A stretch of 64,000 nucleotides of DNA from JAEUUM01 sp038326165. GTDB lineage: Bacteria > Bacteroidota > Bacteroidia > Chitinophagales > Saprospiraceae. The notes below the pieces were generated by a model. The model was given only the letters and a program-made list of their open reading frames with translations, made no database searches and was not told where the DNA came from. Location: positions 1-64,000 of the forward strand of contig JBBQJT010000013.1 in NCBI GenBank assembly GCA_038326165.1, written 5' to 3'. The position numbers were made by a program, and so were the translations under genes. Of this stretch, positions 9,481 to 17,972 are shown piece by piece (the stretch's first letter is position 1; each line of letters opens with the position of its first letter).

Positions 9481-10824
9481 TTATTTGCCTAAGGCTTTGT
9501 CCAGATTTAGTTTTGCCTGAATCAAGTCAAATAAGGCTTGATCGATATTTTGTTGAGTGCTGTATAGTTCTTGTTCAGCTTGAGATATTTCGATACTTGA
9601 ACCAACACCTTGTTTGTACTTTTCTTGGGTAGTTCTGTATATTTTTTCGGCAAGCTTTAAGTTCTCTTTTTGAGATACCAATTTTTCTTGCGCGCTCAAA
9701 TAAGATTTTCGTGCATTGATTACTTCAAGATTAACACCTTGTTCAAACAATGTTTTCTGATCCAAGGCATTCATGAGTTGAATACGTGCTCTTTGAATCT
9801 TGGCCTTTTTTTCAAAACCATCAAAGATTGGAATTGAAAGTTTTCCACCAATAATTGCTGTAGGTGCCATTACAACATCATTTCCAAAAAGATTCTGACC
9901 TAGGAAGCTGTATTGATAATTTGCGAATCCAACTAATGAAGGAAGGTAACCAGCCTGATAGAGCTTTACATTCAATTCGCTCAATTTCAAGCCAGTATTG
10001 ATCACCGCATATTCAGGCCGTGCGTTATAATTGAGATCCCCCTCAATTGCTGTTGCATCAACAGCAGCAGATATTGTAGTCAGGTCATCGGTAACATCCA
10101 ATTCCTTTTCAACAGGATAATTGATGCTGAACTTCAGGTAATTTAATGCCATTTCCTTTTGTCGGTCCAAATTATTGCGCTCGGTTTTTAGGTTTGCAAG
10201 CGACAATTTTAAACGATCTACATCAAGTTCTTCCGAGAAACCCGCTTTTTGGATAGCCGTAACTTCAACCAATAATTTCTCCAAGTTCTTGATGTTTTTA
10301 TCAAGTGTTTTCATGCCATTGTTGATCATTACTACAGGCATATATGCAATTATAGCCTTTTGGCGTGCATCATATTGCTTTGCCTTTAAGTCTTCTTTTA
10401 CATATTCCTTGAATAATTTGGCAGCCCGCAAGCCCACACTATAACTTCCATCAAAGAGTAGAGAGGAAAAATTCAATCCACCTGTTAGGTTATTAGCTAC
10501 ACCAAATTGTACAGATCGATCAAAATCTGGATTGGGTTTTCCAGTTGCAGGATCGAGACCAAATTCCGGGGGAAGTACAGTAGTTGGGATGATTGCAAAG
10601 TAATTGTAGGATACATCAGCATCCAATCTTGGCAAACCAATAGCTCGCCGCTCTAGGATTTGCTGATCAGCATCATTGATATTGTTTTTGCTGATTTTAA
10701 CTTGCATGTTATTCTCAATGGAATACTGTATTGCTTGGTCAAGCGACATTTTCATGTCATTTTGAGCCCAACTTGTTGCCGACAATGCAAGAAATAAAAC
10801 GATAGTAATTGCTAGCTTTTTCAT
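9481..10824 (-). CDS. TolC-family outer-membrane efflux channel
   Basis: Outer membrane efflux protein of 447 residues with signal peptide MKKLAITIVLFLALSATSWA. It shows the two-repeat OEP architecture of long amphipathic helices (for example LDQAIQYSIENNMQVKISKNNIND and LKLAEKIYRTTQEKYKQG followed by SSIEISQAEQEL). It forms the trimeric exit duct of the pump. The start codon overlaps the tetR stop by four bases (10821-10824), so translation is probably coupled to the regulator. Confidence 0.93.
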   Translation of the reverse strand: MKKLAITIVLFLALSATSWAQNDMKMSLDQAIQYSIENNMQVKISKNNINDADQQILERRAIGLPRLDADVSYNYFAIIPTTVLPPEFGLDPATGKPNPDFDRSVQFGVANNLTGGLNFSSLLFDGSYSVGLRAAKLFKEYVKEDLKAKQYDARQKAIIAYMPVVMINNGMKTLDKNIKNLEKLLVEVTAIQKAGFSEELDVDRLKLSLANLKTERNNLDRQKEMALNYLKFSINYPVEKELDVTDDLTTISAAVDATAIEGDLNYNARPEYAVINTGLKLSELNVKLYQAGYLPSLVGFANYQYSFLGQNLFGNDVVMAPTAIIGGKLSIPIFDGFEKKAKIQRARIQLMNALDQKTLFEQGVNLEVINARKSYLSAQEKLVSQKENLKLAEKIYRTTQEKYKQGVGSSIEISQAEQELYSTQQNIDQALFDLIQAKLNLDKALGK

Positions 10825-11423
10825 GCTACTGAATAAAAATATTGGTGAATTAATTTTAAGCCTTTTGGAGATGCGATACCATTCAAATGGTAAACCATGT
10901 GTTGTTTGAATATGACTTTTCTGTCAAAGTGACTCGGTGGAAACAGATCTTGGTTGATGATTGCCGTGACCTTGGTAATGTATAACAATGATATAATCTC
11001 GGGATCTGCATCATCTCTGTATAAGCCTTCATTTATACCTCGGCGAATGTTGTCTTGTATTTGGGATGAAATCATTTGATTTCTCTCGCTGGTAAATTTT
11101 TCCCACAATTCACGGTAATATTTGCGCATATCATGTATAGTCCCCGGATTGATCTTCCCAAGCAATTCAAGCACATAATTAGTAATACCTAACATTTCCT
11201 CAATAGGATTATTGGTATTGGCAGTCAATTCTAGCATGCAGCAATTTTCACTGCTCATGTGGTGTTCCATCACCTTGAATACCAGTTCCTCCTTGTCCTT
11301 GAAATATTGGTATAAGGTTTTTTTGGAGATTCCTACATGGTTGGATACATCATCCATTGAAATGGCTTTGATTCCATTTCTCATAAAAAGCGACTCCGCT
11401 GCTGTTACTATTTTATTGACCAA
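10821..11423 (-). CDS. TetR-family repressor of the efflux operon
   Basis: Residues about 4-50 form the TetR helix-turn-helix (KIVTAAESLFMRNG, ISMDDVSNHVGISKKTLYQYF). The remaining 150 residues are the ligand-binding and dimerisation domain, with no close signature. The only start that keeps helix 1 is a TTG at 11423; the next ATG lies inside helix 1, and an in-frame stop lies a few codons upstream. First gene of the efflux operon, so it probably represses its own promoter. A -7-like TAGTTTTG box at 11450-11457 on this strand and a dyad at 11471-11502 lie directly upstream. Confidence 0.9.
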   Translation of the reverse strand: MVNKIVTAAESLFMRNGIKAISMDDVSNHVGISKKTLYQYFKDKEELVFKVMEHHMSSENCCMLELTANTNNPIEEMLGITNYVLELLGKINPGTIHDMRKYYRELWEKFTSERNQMISSQIQDNIRRGINEGLYRDDADPEIISLLYITKVTAIINQDLFPPSHFDRKVIFKQHMVYHLNGIASPKGLKLIHQYFYSVA

Positions 11424-11449
11424 TTCTGCTAAATTTTAGTTTGGTGACA

Positions 11450-11457
11450 CAAAACTA
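11450..11457 (-). promoter_or_regulatory. -7 box of the efflux operon promoter
   Basis: TAGTTTTG on the minus strand fits the Bacteroidota -7 consensus TAnnTTTG and would give a leader of about 20 bases before the TTG start of tetR. No clear TTG -33 element lies at the usual spacing; the dyad occupies that region. Confidence 0.4.
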
Positions 11458-11470
11458 ACAGCTAAACACA

Positions 11471-11502
11471 TTGGAAACTATTTTTGTTTCAAAAGTTTCC
11501 AA
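11471..11502. promoter_or_regulatory. Candidate TetR operator
   Basis: Perfect 9-bp inverted repeat TTGGAAACT (11471-11479) / AGTTTCCAA (11494-11502) with a 14-bp centre, just upstream of the tetR-tolC-adaptor-RND operon and covering its -33 region. This is the usual place for an autoregulating TetR repressor to bind. Assignment rests on position and symmetry only. Confidence 0.5.
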
Positions 11503-11520
11503 AGTTTTTCGACAAGCATA

Positions 11521-11550
11521 AAAAAAACCGCTACAAACTGCAGCGGTTTT
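11521..11550 (-). terminator. Terminator of the small secreted-protein gene
   Basis: Stem AAAACCGCT (11524-11532) / AGCGGTTTT (11542-11550), loop of 9. On the minus strand the stem runs into a T-rich tract, just past the end of the gene at 11579. Confidence 0.75.
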
Positions 11551-11578
11551 ATTATTTAACTCTTAGGAAGTTCTATAT

Positions 11579-11956
11579 TTAGAATTCTTCACCAATCCAA
11601 AAAGGTATTGTAGCCTTTGGTGAATAATCTCTGTAAAAGGCGAGACCTTGGTGATCTCCAAACTTTGAAAGTGTTGTTGAACCTTCAAAACCATCTTTGT
11701 CTTTTATGTCAATAGTCAGTGAAGACAATCGACCATCTCTGCCAATTTTCAAATCTTTCCAAGTAAATATAATATTTCTTTCATTTTTTAAGATGCTCTG
11801 AAGCTCTGTTAGTTCAGCCACATTCGTGGTATTTGTCAACATAACTTTAAAGAAATCAGCTCTATCGTTAACGATTCTCGTGCGAGTTAGAGTAGACTGT
11901 GCATTCAATGAGGTGAAAGCCAATGCAGCAATAAGAAGTGTAAAAATTCCTTTCAT
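11579..11956 (-). CDS. Small secreted protein, unknown function
   Basis: 125 residues, starting with a clear signal peptide (MKGIFTLLIAALAFTSLNAQ). The mature part is about 105 residues, mixed alpha/beta in appearance, with no motif I recognise. It is a single gene with its own terminator, placed between the efflux operon and the acyl-CoA ligase. It appears genuine because it has a complete signal peptide and a following terminator. No function is proposed. Confidence 0.75.
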   Translation of the reverse strand: MKGIFTLLIAALAFTSLNAQSTLTRTRIVNDRADFFKVMLTNTTNVAELTELQSILKNERNIIFTWKDLKIGRDGRLSSLTIDIKDKDGFEGSTTLSKFGDHQGLAFYRDYSPKATIPFWIGEEF

Positions 11957-12065
11957 TGTTTTTATTTTATGTAAAGTTAAGTCAAGTCAAAGTTAATAAC
12001 AAACTATAGAGCCATTTCGTCTTCAAAATGTTGCCTTTTTGTACAATTCTTTACAAAAATCAATT

Positions 12066-13541
12066 TTACGCCATCAATTTATTCTTATCAACCTTGCCTG
12101 CAGCATTGAGGGGTATTGAGTCAATCACCACCCATTTTTTGGGAATCTTATACCCTGCTACCAGTGTTTTTAGCCACAATACGCAATCCTCTTGGTCGAA
12201 GGTTTTGCCTTCCTCCAAAACTATCCATGCGCAACCTATTTCTCCCCACTGGAAATCCGGAATTCCTTTGATGGCAACTTGATGAATTTCTGCTCTTAAC
12301 AAAAGTATTTTTTCAATCTCTGAGGGATAAACGTTTTCACCTCCGCTGATATACATGTTTTTTATACGATCGACAATGTACCAAAACCCCTCATAGTCTT
12401 GAAGTGCTACATCGCCAGTATGCAGCCAGCCATCTTGAATCGCCTCATCTGTGAGTTGTTCTTGTCCCCAATAACCAGGTGTTACTATTGGACCTTTGAT
12501 GCACAATTCACCACTTTCTTCATGTATGGCTTCTTCACCATGCTCATTGATTGCCTTCAATTCAACATAGCAATTGGGCTTACCTATAGAACCGGCTTTT
12601 GTTACAGAATCCAATTGGTGTAAGGAAGTGAGATTTGGTCCCGCTTCGGTCATTCCATATCCTTGACGAACAGGAATGTTTCTGGCGTGGAATATATGTA
12701 TTAAATCCTGAGGCATAGGCTCTCCTCCAACTATTAAGTATTTCAAGTGACTCAAATCTATTTCAGAAAAACTGGGAGTTTCTGTCAATATCCTGCACAT
12801 GGTAGGCACTGCCATAAACAGTGTGGATTTGGTTAGTTGTAATGCATTGAGCACTTCAGTTGCATCAAAGGATTCCATCAACATGGTATATCCTCCCTGA
12901 CAAAGTAATGGTGTCAATAACACATTCCAGCCTCCAGTGTGAAAAGGTGGCATACAATTGACTGTAATACTTTCATCATTCGTTGACAAAGCCAATCGGG
13001 TATTTTCGCTATTCCACCAAGCCATTTCATGGGTGTACTTCACTCCCTTGGGTGTGCCAGTTGAACCGGAAGTAAATAAGAGCATCGCTATTCCAATTGG
13101 CTCGTATTTTGGAATTTCATGGCAATTATTCGCAGATGCCAAGAGTACTTCCATTTCACCCCAAGTCTTAAATGTATTCGGCTCCAACAAACGGCCAAAT
13201 TGCTCAGTCGCAATGATCAAGCTCGGTTGCGAACTTGATAAGACGTCTGTAATCTCGGCATTTGTAGCTCTATAATTGAGTGGAACCAGTATGATTCCCA
13301 GTTTCTGTGTAACAGCAAAGAGGGCAACATACTTTTCATTATATGCGGACAACACTGCTACACGGTCTCCAGCCTGAATACCCATTTCATGGTAAAGCAA
13401 GCTGGCATATTGATCAGCCATTGCATTCAAATCCCTGAAGCTGAAATTAGTCTTTGTCCTCCAAACTCCAATAGCCATTTTGTCTGGCGTGTTTGTGGCA
13501 TGATGTTTCAACCAATCAAATGAAATCAACATATCAGACAT
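12066..13541 (-). CDS. AMP-forming acyl-CoA ligase (ANL superfamily)
   Basis: Adenylates a carboxylic acid and transfers it to CoA. All ANL core motifs are present: LLFTSGSTGTPKGV (P-loop), QGYGMTEAGP, WLHTGDVA, and the hinge YIVDRIKNMYISGGENVYPSEIE with the hinge Asp-Arg. The C-terminal subdomain includes the catalytic Lys in PLNAAGKVDKNKL. At 491 residues it is a compact fatty-acyl or aryl-CoA ligase with MenE-like or medium-chain similarity; the substrate cannot be told. The start is one base after the galE stop, so it shares an operon with galE and the carotenoid genes. That position raises the possibility that it activates a fatty acid for a pigment ester, which is an inference. Confidence 0.9.
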   Translation of the reverse strand: MSDMLISFDWLKHHATNTPDKMAIGVWRTKTNFSFRDLNAMADQYASLLYHEMGIQAGDRVAVLSAYNEKYVALFAVTQKLGIILVPLNYRATNAEITDVLSSSQPSLIIATEQFGRLLEPNTFKTWGEMEVLLASANNCHEIPKYEPIGIAMLLFTSGSTGTPKGVKYTHEMAWWNSENTRLALSTNDESITVNCMPPFHTGGWNVLLTPLLCQGGYTMLMESFDATEVLNALQLTKSTLFMAVPTMCRILTETPSFSEIDLSHLKYLIVGGEPMPQDLIHIFHARNIPVRQGYGMTEAGPNLTSLHQLDSVTKAGSIGKPNCYVELKAINEHGEEAIHEESGELCIKGPIVTPGYWGQEQLTDEAIQDGWLHTGDVALQDYEGFWYIVDRIKNMYISGGENVYPSEIEKILLLRAEIHQVAIKGIPDFQWGEIGCAWIVLEEGKTFDQEDCVLWLKTLVAGYKIPKKWVVIDSIPLNAAGKVDKNKLMA

Positions 13542-13542
13542 C

Positions 13543-14607
13543 TCATTTTCTTTTTATATCCCAAGCCCAAGCAGTCCTCATAATATCTTCCATATTGTAT
13601 TGTGGTGCCCAAGCCAAAATCTGCTTTGCTTTGGTATTATCTGCATATACCGCTACCACATCTCCTTCTCGTCGGGGGCCCAATTCATAGTTTAGATCAA
13701 TACCGCTCGCTTTTTCAAAAGCATGAATGGCTTCCAAGACCGTAACTCCTATGCCCGAACCCAAATTAAATATTTCAACATTCTTGATCTGATCCCCATT
13801 GATCAGCAAACCTGCTGCTTTGGTGTGTGCATTGGCAATGTCTATCACGTGTATGAAATCGCGGATACAAGTGCCATCGCGTGTAGGATAATCCGACCCA
13901 AAAACTGTCAAACTGCTTCTAATACCTCTTGCTACTTCTGTTACTACTGGCACCAGATTGCTTGGCGGATTTAAGCTTGATTCACCCATCAATGCAGATG
14001 GATGTGCACCTGCCGGATTAAAATAACGCAACAGATTGGCTTGAAATTCAGGATATGCAATACAGTAATCGATGATAATACGCTCGCCGGCTTGCTTGGT
14101 GTAAGCATAAGGACACTCGGCATTTTGCAAAGGTGAATTTTCCGTAGCGGGAAGCACTTCCACTTGTCCATATACTGAACATGATGAGCTGAATATCAAA
14201 TTATTTACCTTCCATTTTCCCATCGATTCCAACAAATTCATCAAACTTTCAAGATTGTTCTTGTAGTACTTCAGTGGTTGCTGAACACTTTCTCCAACAT
14301 GTTTCAATGCAGCAAAATGGATTACAGCATCAATATCTTGGTGTTTTTGGAAAACCTGATCCAATTGATCGGCATTGCACATATCAATTGTAAAATGTGG
14401 TACCTGATAATCACTTATGGCTTTAATTGCGTCAAGTGGTGAGGTGTCCGAATTGATCAACGAGTCAACACATACTACATTGTAGCCATGTTCGATCAAA
14501 TCCAAGAGCGTGTGACTGCCTATATATCCGCAGCCTCCAGTAACCAGTACTTTTTTCAAAACAACAGTGTATTTTATGCCAAAGTTACATGAGTAAAATG
14601 GATTCAC
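13543..14607 (-). CDS. galE: UDP-glucose 4-epimerase
   Basis: Extended short-chain dehydrogenase that interconverts UDP-glucose and UDP-galactose with bound NAD. The dinucleotide motif is KVLVTGGCGYIGSH near the N-terminus; the catalytic pair is in SSSCSVYG and YAYTKQAGE (YxxxK). GALE-specific segments NLLRYFNPAGAHPS, YPTRDGTCIRDFIHV and NLGSGIGVTVLE are present. The annotated start is a GTG at 14607; a TTG at 14559 immediately before KKVLVTGG would give a more typical N-terminus. It lies 32 bases after the crtA-like stop and one base before the acyl-CoA ligase. Within this operon it may supply a nucleotide sugar for a carotenoid glycoside, but it may equally serve general sugar metabolism. 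Confidence 0.93.
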   Translation of the reverse strand: MNPFYSCNFGIKYTVVLKKVLVTGGCGYIGSHTLLDLIEHGYNVVCVDSLINSDTSPLDAIKAISDYQVPHFTIDMCNADQLDQVFQKHQDIDAVIHFAALKHVGESVQQPLKYYKNNLESLMNLLESMGKWKVNNLIFSSSCSVYGQVEVLPATENSPLQNAECPYAYTKQAGERIIIDYCIAYPEFQANLLRYFNPAGAHPSALMGESSLNPPSNLVPVVTEVARGIRSSLTVFGSDYPTRDGTCIRDFIHVIDIANAHTKAAGLLINGDQIKNVEIFNLGSGIGVTVLEAIHAFEKASGIDLNYELGPRREGDVVAVYADNTKAKQILAWAPQYNMEDIMRTAWAWDIKRK

Positions 14608-14639
14608 TCATGATAAATATTTCTGAAATTTGGAAGTGA

Positions 14640-15314
14640 TTATTTTACAACTATTTTTTGATCCCAGACTTGAAATCTTGAAAACATTTCTTCACTGTAC
14701 CAAGCTTTCAATCTCGTCATTTTTATCATTTCAGCATGGCTTGGATTCTGATAAGCGTAAGCTTTCATCTTTTCAAGATCTTCCCAAACTGAAAAAGTCG
14801 CTTGCATAAAAATAGGCCATTCGCCAAATCCTTTTGAGAAAATCAAACCTGGAAATTTAGCCAAGGTTCGGGAAACACTCGGAACATACTTCCAAAAATT
14901 ATAAGCCAATTTGGGCTTGATGGTAGCTCTGGTAATGATTGCAACAGGACCATTATGTGCCTCATTGTTGTATTCCTGAAATGGGTTCTTGCCGCCCCAT
15001 TCGCCATGACTGTGCATACAATGCATAAAATAACTCCTGTGCTCAACTGATGTTGCAGAATAGTGCTTTAGGGCCGCGCTTTCATAAAACTCCAAGGCGC
15101 TTGGCTCATCTGTAAATATAGTGATCAAAGCATAAGTAGAAAAATCAGGTCGGATCGAAAATCCATTGCCGCCTCCTACACCCATTGGTTTCCAAACTTG
15201 TAAGCCAGATACATTGGCGTTGCGTAGTGGCGGAAAACCCATTCTTTGGAATGCTTTCCATTTGTTCCAAAAACCTTTGTAAGTAAAAAAAGAAACCATT
15301 GTGGTTTGTGCCAT
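14640..15314 (-). CDS. CrtA-like (spheroidene monooxygenase family) carotenoid ketolase
   Basis: 224-residue protein resembling CrtA, which introduces a 2-keto group at the acyclic end of 1-hydroxy or 1-methoxy carotenoids. Features seen: N-terminal beta strand with VSFFTYKG, the segment VWKPMGVGGGNGFSIRPDFSTYALITIFTD, an EHRSYFMHCMHSHGEWGGKNPF stretch, ITRATIKPKLAYNFWKYVPSV, and FSKGFGEWPIFMQATFSVWED. These are family-typical dimeric alpha-beta barrel features with possible haem-ligand histidines. It begins 9 bases after the cruF-like stop, so the operon position supports a carotenoid role. The exact oxidation product is an inference. Confidence 0.8.
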   Translation of the reverse strand: MAQTTMVSFFTYKGFWNKWKAFQRMGFPPLRNANVSGLQVWKPMGVGGGNGFSIRPDFSTYALITIFTDEPSALEFYESAALKHYSATSVEHRSYFMHCMHSHGEWGGKNPFQEYNNEAHNGPVAIITRATIKPKLAYNFWKYVPSVSRTLAKFPGLIFSKGFGEWPIFMQATFSVWEDLEKMKAYAYQNPSHAEMIKMTRLKAWYSEEMFSRFQVWDQKIVVK

Positions 15315-15323
15315 GATGTGATA

Positions 15324-15947
15324 TTACATTGCGAAGATTGCAAAAAAAGTAAAAAATGCCAAATAAATATTTACAGCAAGTAAGGTATTTCCTTGGGAAG
15401 TAAGCCTTTGAAAAATGTAATTGGCCAACAATCCTAATCCAAACCAAGCAATATAGTTTTGAAGTGGAACAATTCCATTTTGAAACTCCCAATAATCGAA
15501 TCGTGGAGCGGAGATCTCCAACAATAAGTCAAGTGTTAGCATCAATGCTGCTCCTGTAAAAGCAGATGCCCACAAATTCTTGAACCAATGTCTTGCTATG
15601 GTTGCACTGGCATACGTCAAAATTGCCCAATTGACCCCAATCATCCACGGCACTCCTGCTATCTTTGGGCCAAGATTGGCACCGTATGCGTAATTGCCAA
15701 ACAACAATCCATAATTCACACCAAGCATCTCGGCAATCATTCCAATAGCAAAAGGAACCAAATAAGGCACTATTCGCTTGAAATTAAATGAGGATTCCAC
15801 AACCAAAACAGCCAAGAAACTGATAATTAAATTTAGAGGTGTCAGGGATATAAACCAATCTTCAAAACCCAAATAAATTCCGATGATACCTGATACGTTG
15901 AACAGCCAGATGATAAAAATCCACAAATAGCTTGACTTAAAATTCAT
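15324..15947 (-). CDS. cruF: CruF-like carotenoid 1',2'-hydratase (DUF422)
   Basis: Integral membrane protein of 207 residues with about six to seven hydrophobic segments. Matches the CruF / bisanhydrobacterioruberin hydratase group by the segments MLGVNYGLLFGNYAYGANLGPKI, VPWMIGVNWAILTYASA and LDLLLEISAPRFDYWEF, which hold conserved Asn, Asp and Glu residues. Known members add water across the 1,2 double bond of an acyclic psi end, giving a tertiary hydroxyl. The ATG overlaps the desaturase stop in an ATGA, so translation is coupled. Flanked by CrtD-like and CrtA-like enzymes, as expected for a 1'-hydroxy, 3',4'-didehydro end group. Confidence 0.85.
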   Translation of the reverse strand: MNFKSSYLWIFIIWLFNVSGIIGIYLGFEDWFISLTPLNLIISFLAVLVVESSFNFKRIVPYLVPFAIGMIAEMLGVNYGLLFGNYAYGANLGPKIAGVPWMIGVNWAILTYASATIARHWFKNLWASAFTGAALMLTLDLLLEISAPRFDYWEFQNGIVPLQNYIAWFGLGLLANYIFQRLTSQGNTLLAVNIYLAFFTFFAIFAM

Positions 15948-17425
15948 GCTCGATACTTCCGTTTAATCAAATCCGATGTGATTTTGCCTGAAAGCAAACA
16001 CAAAGGTATTCCACCTCCGGGATGCACACTTCCTCCGCAAAAATACAAGTTCCCAATTTTTTGCGAAAAATTAGGATGCCGAAGGAAAGCCGCAAATTGA
16101 TTGTTGCTCGCTGCACCGTATAAACTTCCTTGGTAGCTTTGGGTTCGACTTTCAATGGAGCGAGGATCTAATATTGCTTCACAAACAATATGATCTGACA
16201 GATTTACTTTAAGGGATTCAGATAGTTTATTGACGATATTATTGCGCGTTCGAACAATTATTTCATCCCAATTCTGGCCGGTATTCCCCGGTGCGTTGAC
16301 CATCACAAACCAATTTTCATGCCCTTTAGGAGCTTCATCAGGTAAATCTTTGGATGTGATGTTGATATATATGGTCACATCATCACCAATTGTTTTGTCG
16401 TGAAATATTGAACGAAACTCAGCTGGATAGTCTTGAGCAAAAAAGATATTGTGCAGATCCAGTTCAGGAAACGAAAGATTGATGCCCCAATAGAAAATCA
16501 ATGCCGAACTTGAGCGCTCTTGTTTTAAAGTTCTTTCAGGAGCAGGCGAATCAGCCAATAATTTACGATAAGTAGGTACAATGTCCATATTGCTCACTAC
16601 AATATCACATCCAATAAATTGATCTTTTACCCAAATACCATCAGCTTTATTTTTGGGACTTAACGATATTCGTGTCACATCAGAATTAAAATGAAACTTT
16701 ACGCCAATACGCTCAGCCAAAGCGTGGAGCGCATTGGTGATAGAAATCATGCCACCTTTGGGTATAAATGTCCCGTAATATTGCTCCAAGTGAGGAATCA
16801 AACTCATAATGCCTGGAGTCAGGTACGGGGAAGATCCGTTGTAAGTGGCATAGCGATTGAATAATTGAACGAGATGAGGGCTTTTTAGAAATTTTTTGTT
16901 TTCCTGATTCAATGTGTTGTTGAGTCCGAATTGTCTTATTGAGCCAATTGCTTTAAGGGTATCCTTAGAGAGATAAGTGGACAACTTGTGCAAGGATTGA
17001 TGGAGGAAAAGGTTCTTGGTCAAATCATACTTTCGCTTGCTATTTGACAGGTACTTGATAATATGTGCTTTGGGCTCATTAAACACTTTTGATGCTTCAT
17101 TCACAAATCGTTCCTGATCGCCATATGCTGTAAATTTTTTTCCATCGGGATAAAAGTAATTGCAAACTACTTCCTTTCTTGAATAGGAAAAATATTCAGA
17201 CATTGGTACGCCACACAATTCAAACAGCTCATTAATGAATTGTGGCATTGTGAACAAAGATGGTCCTGCATCAAATCGATAATCCCCCAGTTTTATTTCT
17301 GATAATTTGCCTCCGGGATAAGCATTGGCTTCATACACGGCAACTGAGTATCCCGATTGCTGTAATCTGATAGCAGTAGAAATACCAGCTATGCCCGCAC
17401 CTATTATGACGACTTTCTTTTGCAT
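15944..17425 (-). CDS. crtD: CrtD/CrtI-family carotenoid desaturase
   Basis: FAD-dependent phytoene-desaturase-family enzyme of 493 residues. The N-terminal dinucleotide fold is VVIIGAGIAGISTAIRL followed by VYEANAYPGGK; the C-terminal FAD motif is NLYFCGGSVHPGGGIPLCLLSGKI. Either a CrtI (phytoene to lycopene) or a CrtD (hydroxyneurosporene / 3',4' desaturase) could look like this. Operon linkage to CruF-like and CrtA-like genes favours 3',4'-desaturation of the acyclic end, by analogy with CrtD in other Bacteroidota and Deinococcus. No phytoene synthase (crtB), cyclase or second desaturase is in the window. First gene of the operon. Confidence 0.85.
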   Translation of the reverse strand: MQKKVVIIGAGIAGISTAIRLQQSGYSVAVYEANAYPGGKLSEIKLGDYRFDAGPSLFTMPQFINELFELCGVPMSEYFSYSRKEVVCNYFYPDGKKFTAYGDQERFVNEASKVFNEPKAHIIKYLSNSKRKYDLTKNLFLHQSLHKLSTYLSKDTLKAIGSIRQFGLNNTLNQENKKFLKSPHLVQLFNRYATYNGSSPYLTPGIMSLIPHLEQYYGTFIPKGGMISITNALHALAERIGVKFHFNSDVTRISLSPKNKADGIWVKDQFIGCDIVVSNMDIVPTYRKLLADSPAPERTLKQERSSSALIFYWGINLSFPELDLHNIFFAQDYPAEFRSIFHDKTIGDDVTIYINITSKDLPDEAPKGHENWFVMVNAPGNTGQNWDEIIVRTRNNIVNKLSESLKVNLSDHIVCEAILDPRSIESRTQSYQGSLYGAASNNQFAAFLRHPNFSQKIGNLYFCGGSVHPGGGIPLCLLSGKITSDLIKRKYRA

Positions 17426-17527
17426 TCAAATGATTGCTAATAATTACGAAGATAAAGTACTATAATAGACTTATCTTTATGATTGAAGGAACAACAATCT
17501 CAATTAAAGGTTTTAACAAATACGTTT

Positions 17528-17968
17528 ATGAAAGCTTGTATTCAATTTACTCTTTTCCTAACACTACTTTTGAGCAGTTGTGCGAGTAAAAAAGCAATAC
17601 CTGCATATGATAGTGGGCCTGTATATTCACTTCCAATTCAAGCCGTTGGACTCAAGGAAGCAATAGAACAGGCAGACAAAGAGGGCAAAAATATTTTATT
17701 GAATGTGGGCGCTTCTTGGTGTTTGCCATGCAAAATTATGGCCAAAGAAGTCCTCTCACTTGCAGAAGTTCAGGATTACATCCAAGGTAATTATATCTAC
17801 TATTATTGCGACGCTGAAAAAGCCAATGGCCCAATGATCACTGAACTCTATCACATCAGTTCAGTCCCAACCTTGATCCTATTAGACCGCAAGGGCACAG
17901 AATTCAAACGAAACCAAGGTGCAATGGGGCGGTCAGAGTTTATGAAATTTATAAAAGTGGAACACTGA
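17528..17968 (+). CDS. Thioredoxin-fold lipoprotein
   Basis: Starting at the ATG at 17528, the signal peptide ends in the lipobox LLSSC, so this is an envelope lipoprotein. The mature part is a thioredoxin fold with active-site WCLPCK, the cis-Pro loop SVPTLILLD and a C-terminal helix. It resembles the C-terminal domain of DsbD or DUF953/thioredoxin_7 proteins, thiol-disulfide oxidoreductases of the periplasm. A TTG start at 17483 is possible but would bury the signal peptide. The stop at 17968 faces the next gene's stop with a 4-base gap. Confidence 0.85.
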   Translation: MKACIQFTLFLTLLLSSCASKKAIPAYDSGPVYSLPIQAVGLKEAIEQADKEGKNILLNVGASWCLPCKIMAKEVLSLAEVQDYIQGNYIYYYCDAEKANGPMITELYHISSVPTLILLDRKGTEFKRNQGAMGRSEFMKFIKVEH

Positions 17969-17972
17969 GTCG

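Noticed and set aside
15145..15492. 115-codon minus-strand ORF spanning the cruF/crtA junction
   Set aside because: It overlaps two real genes in another frame and has no coding signature.
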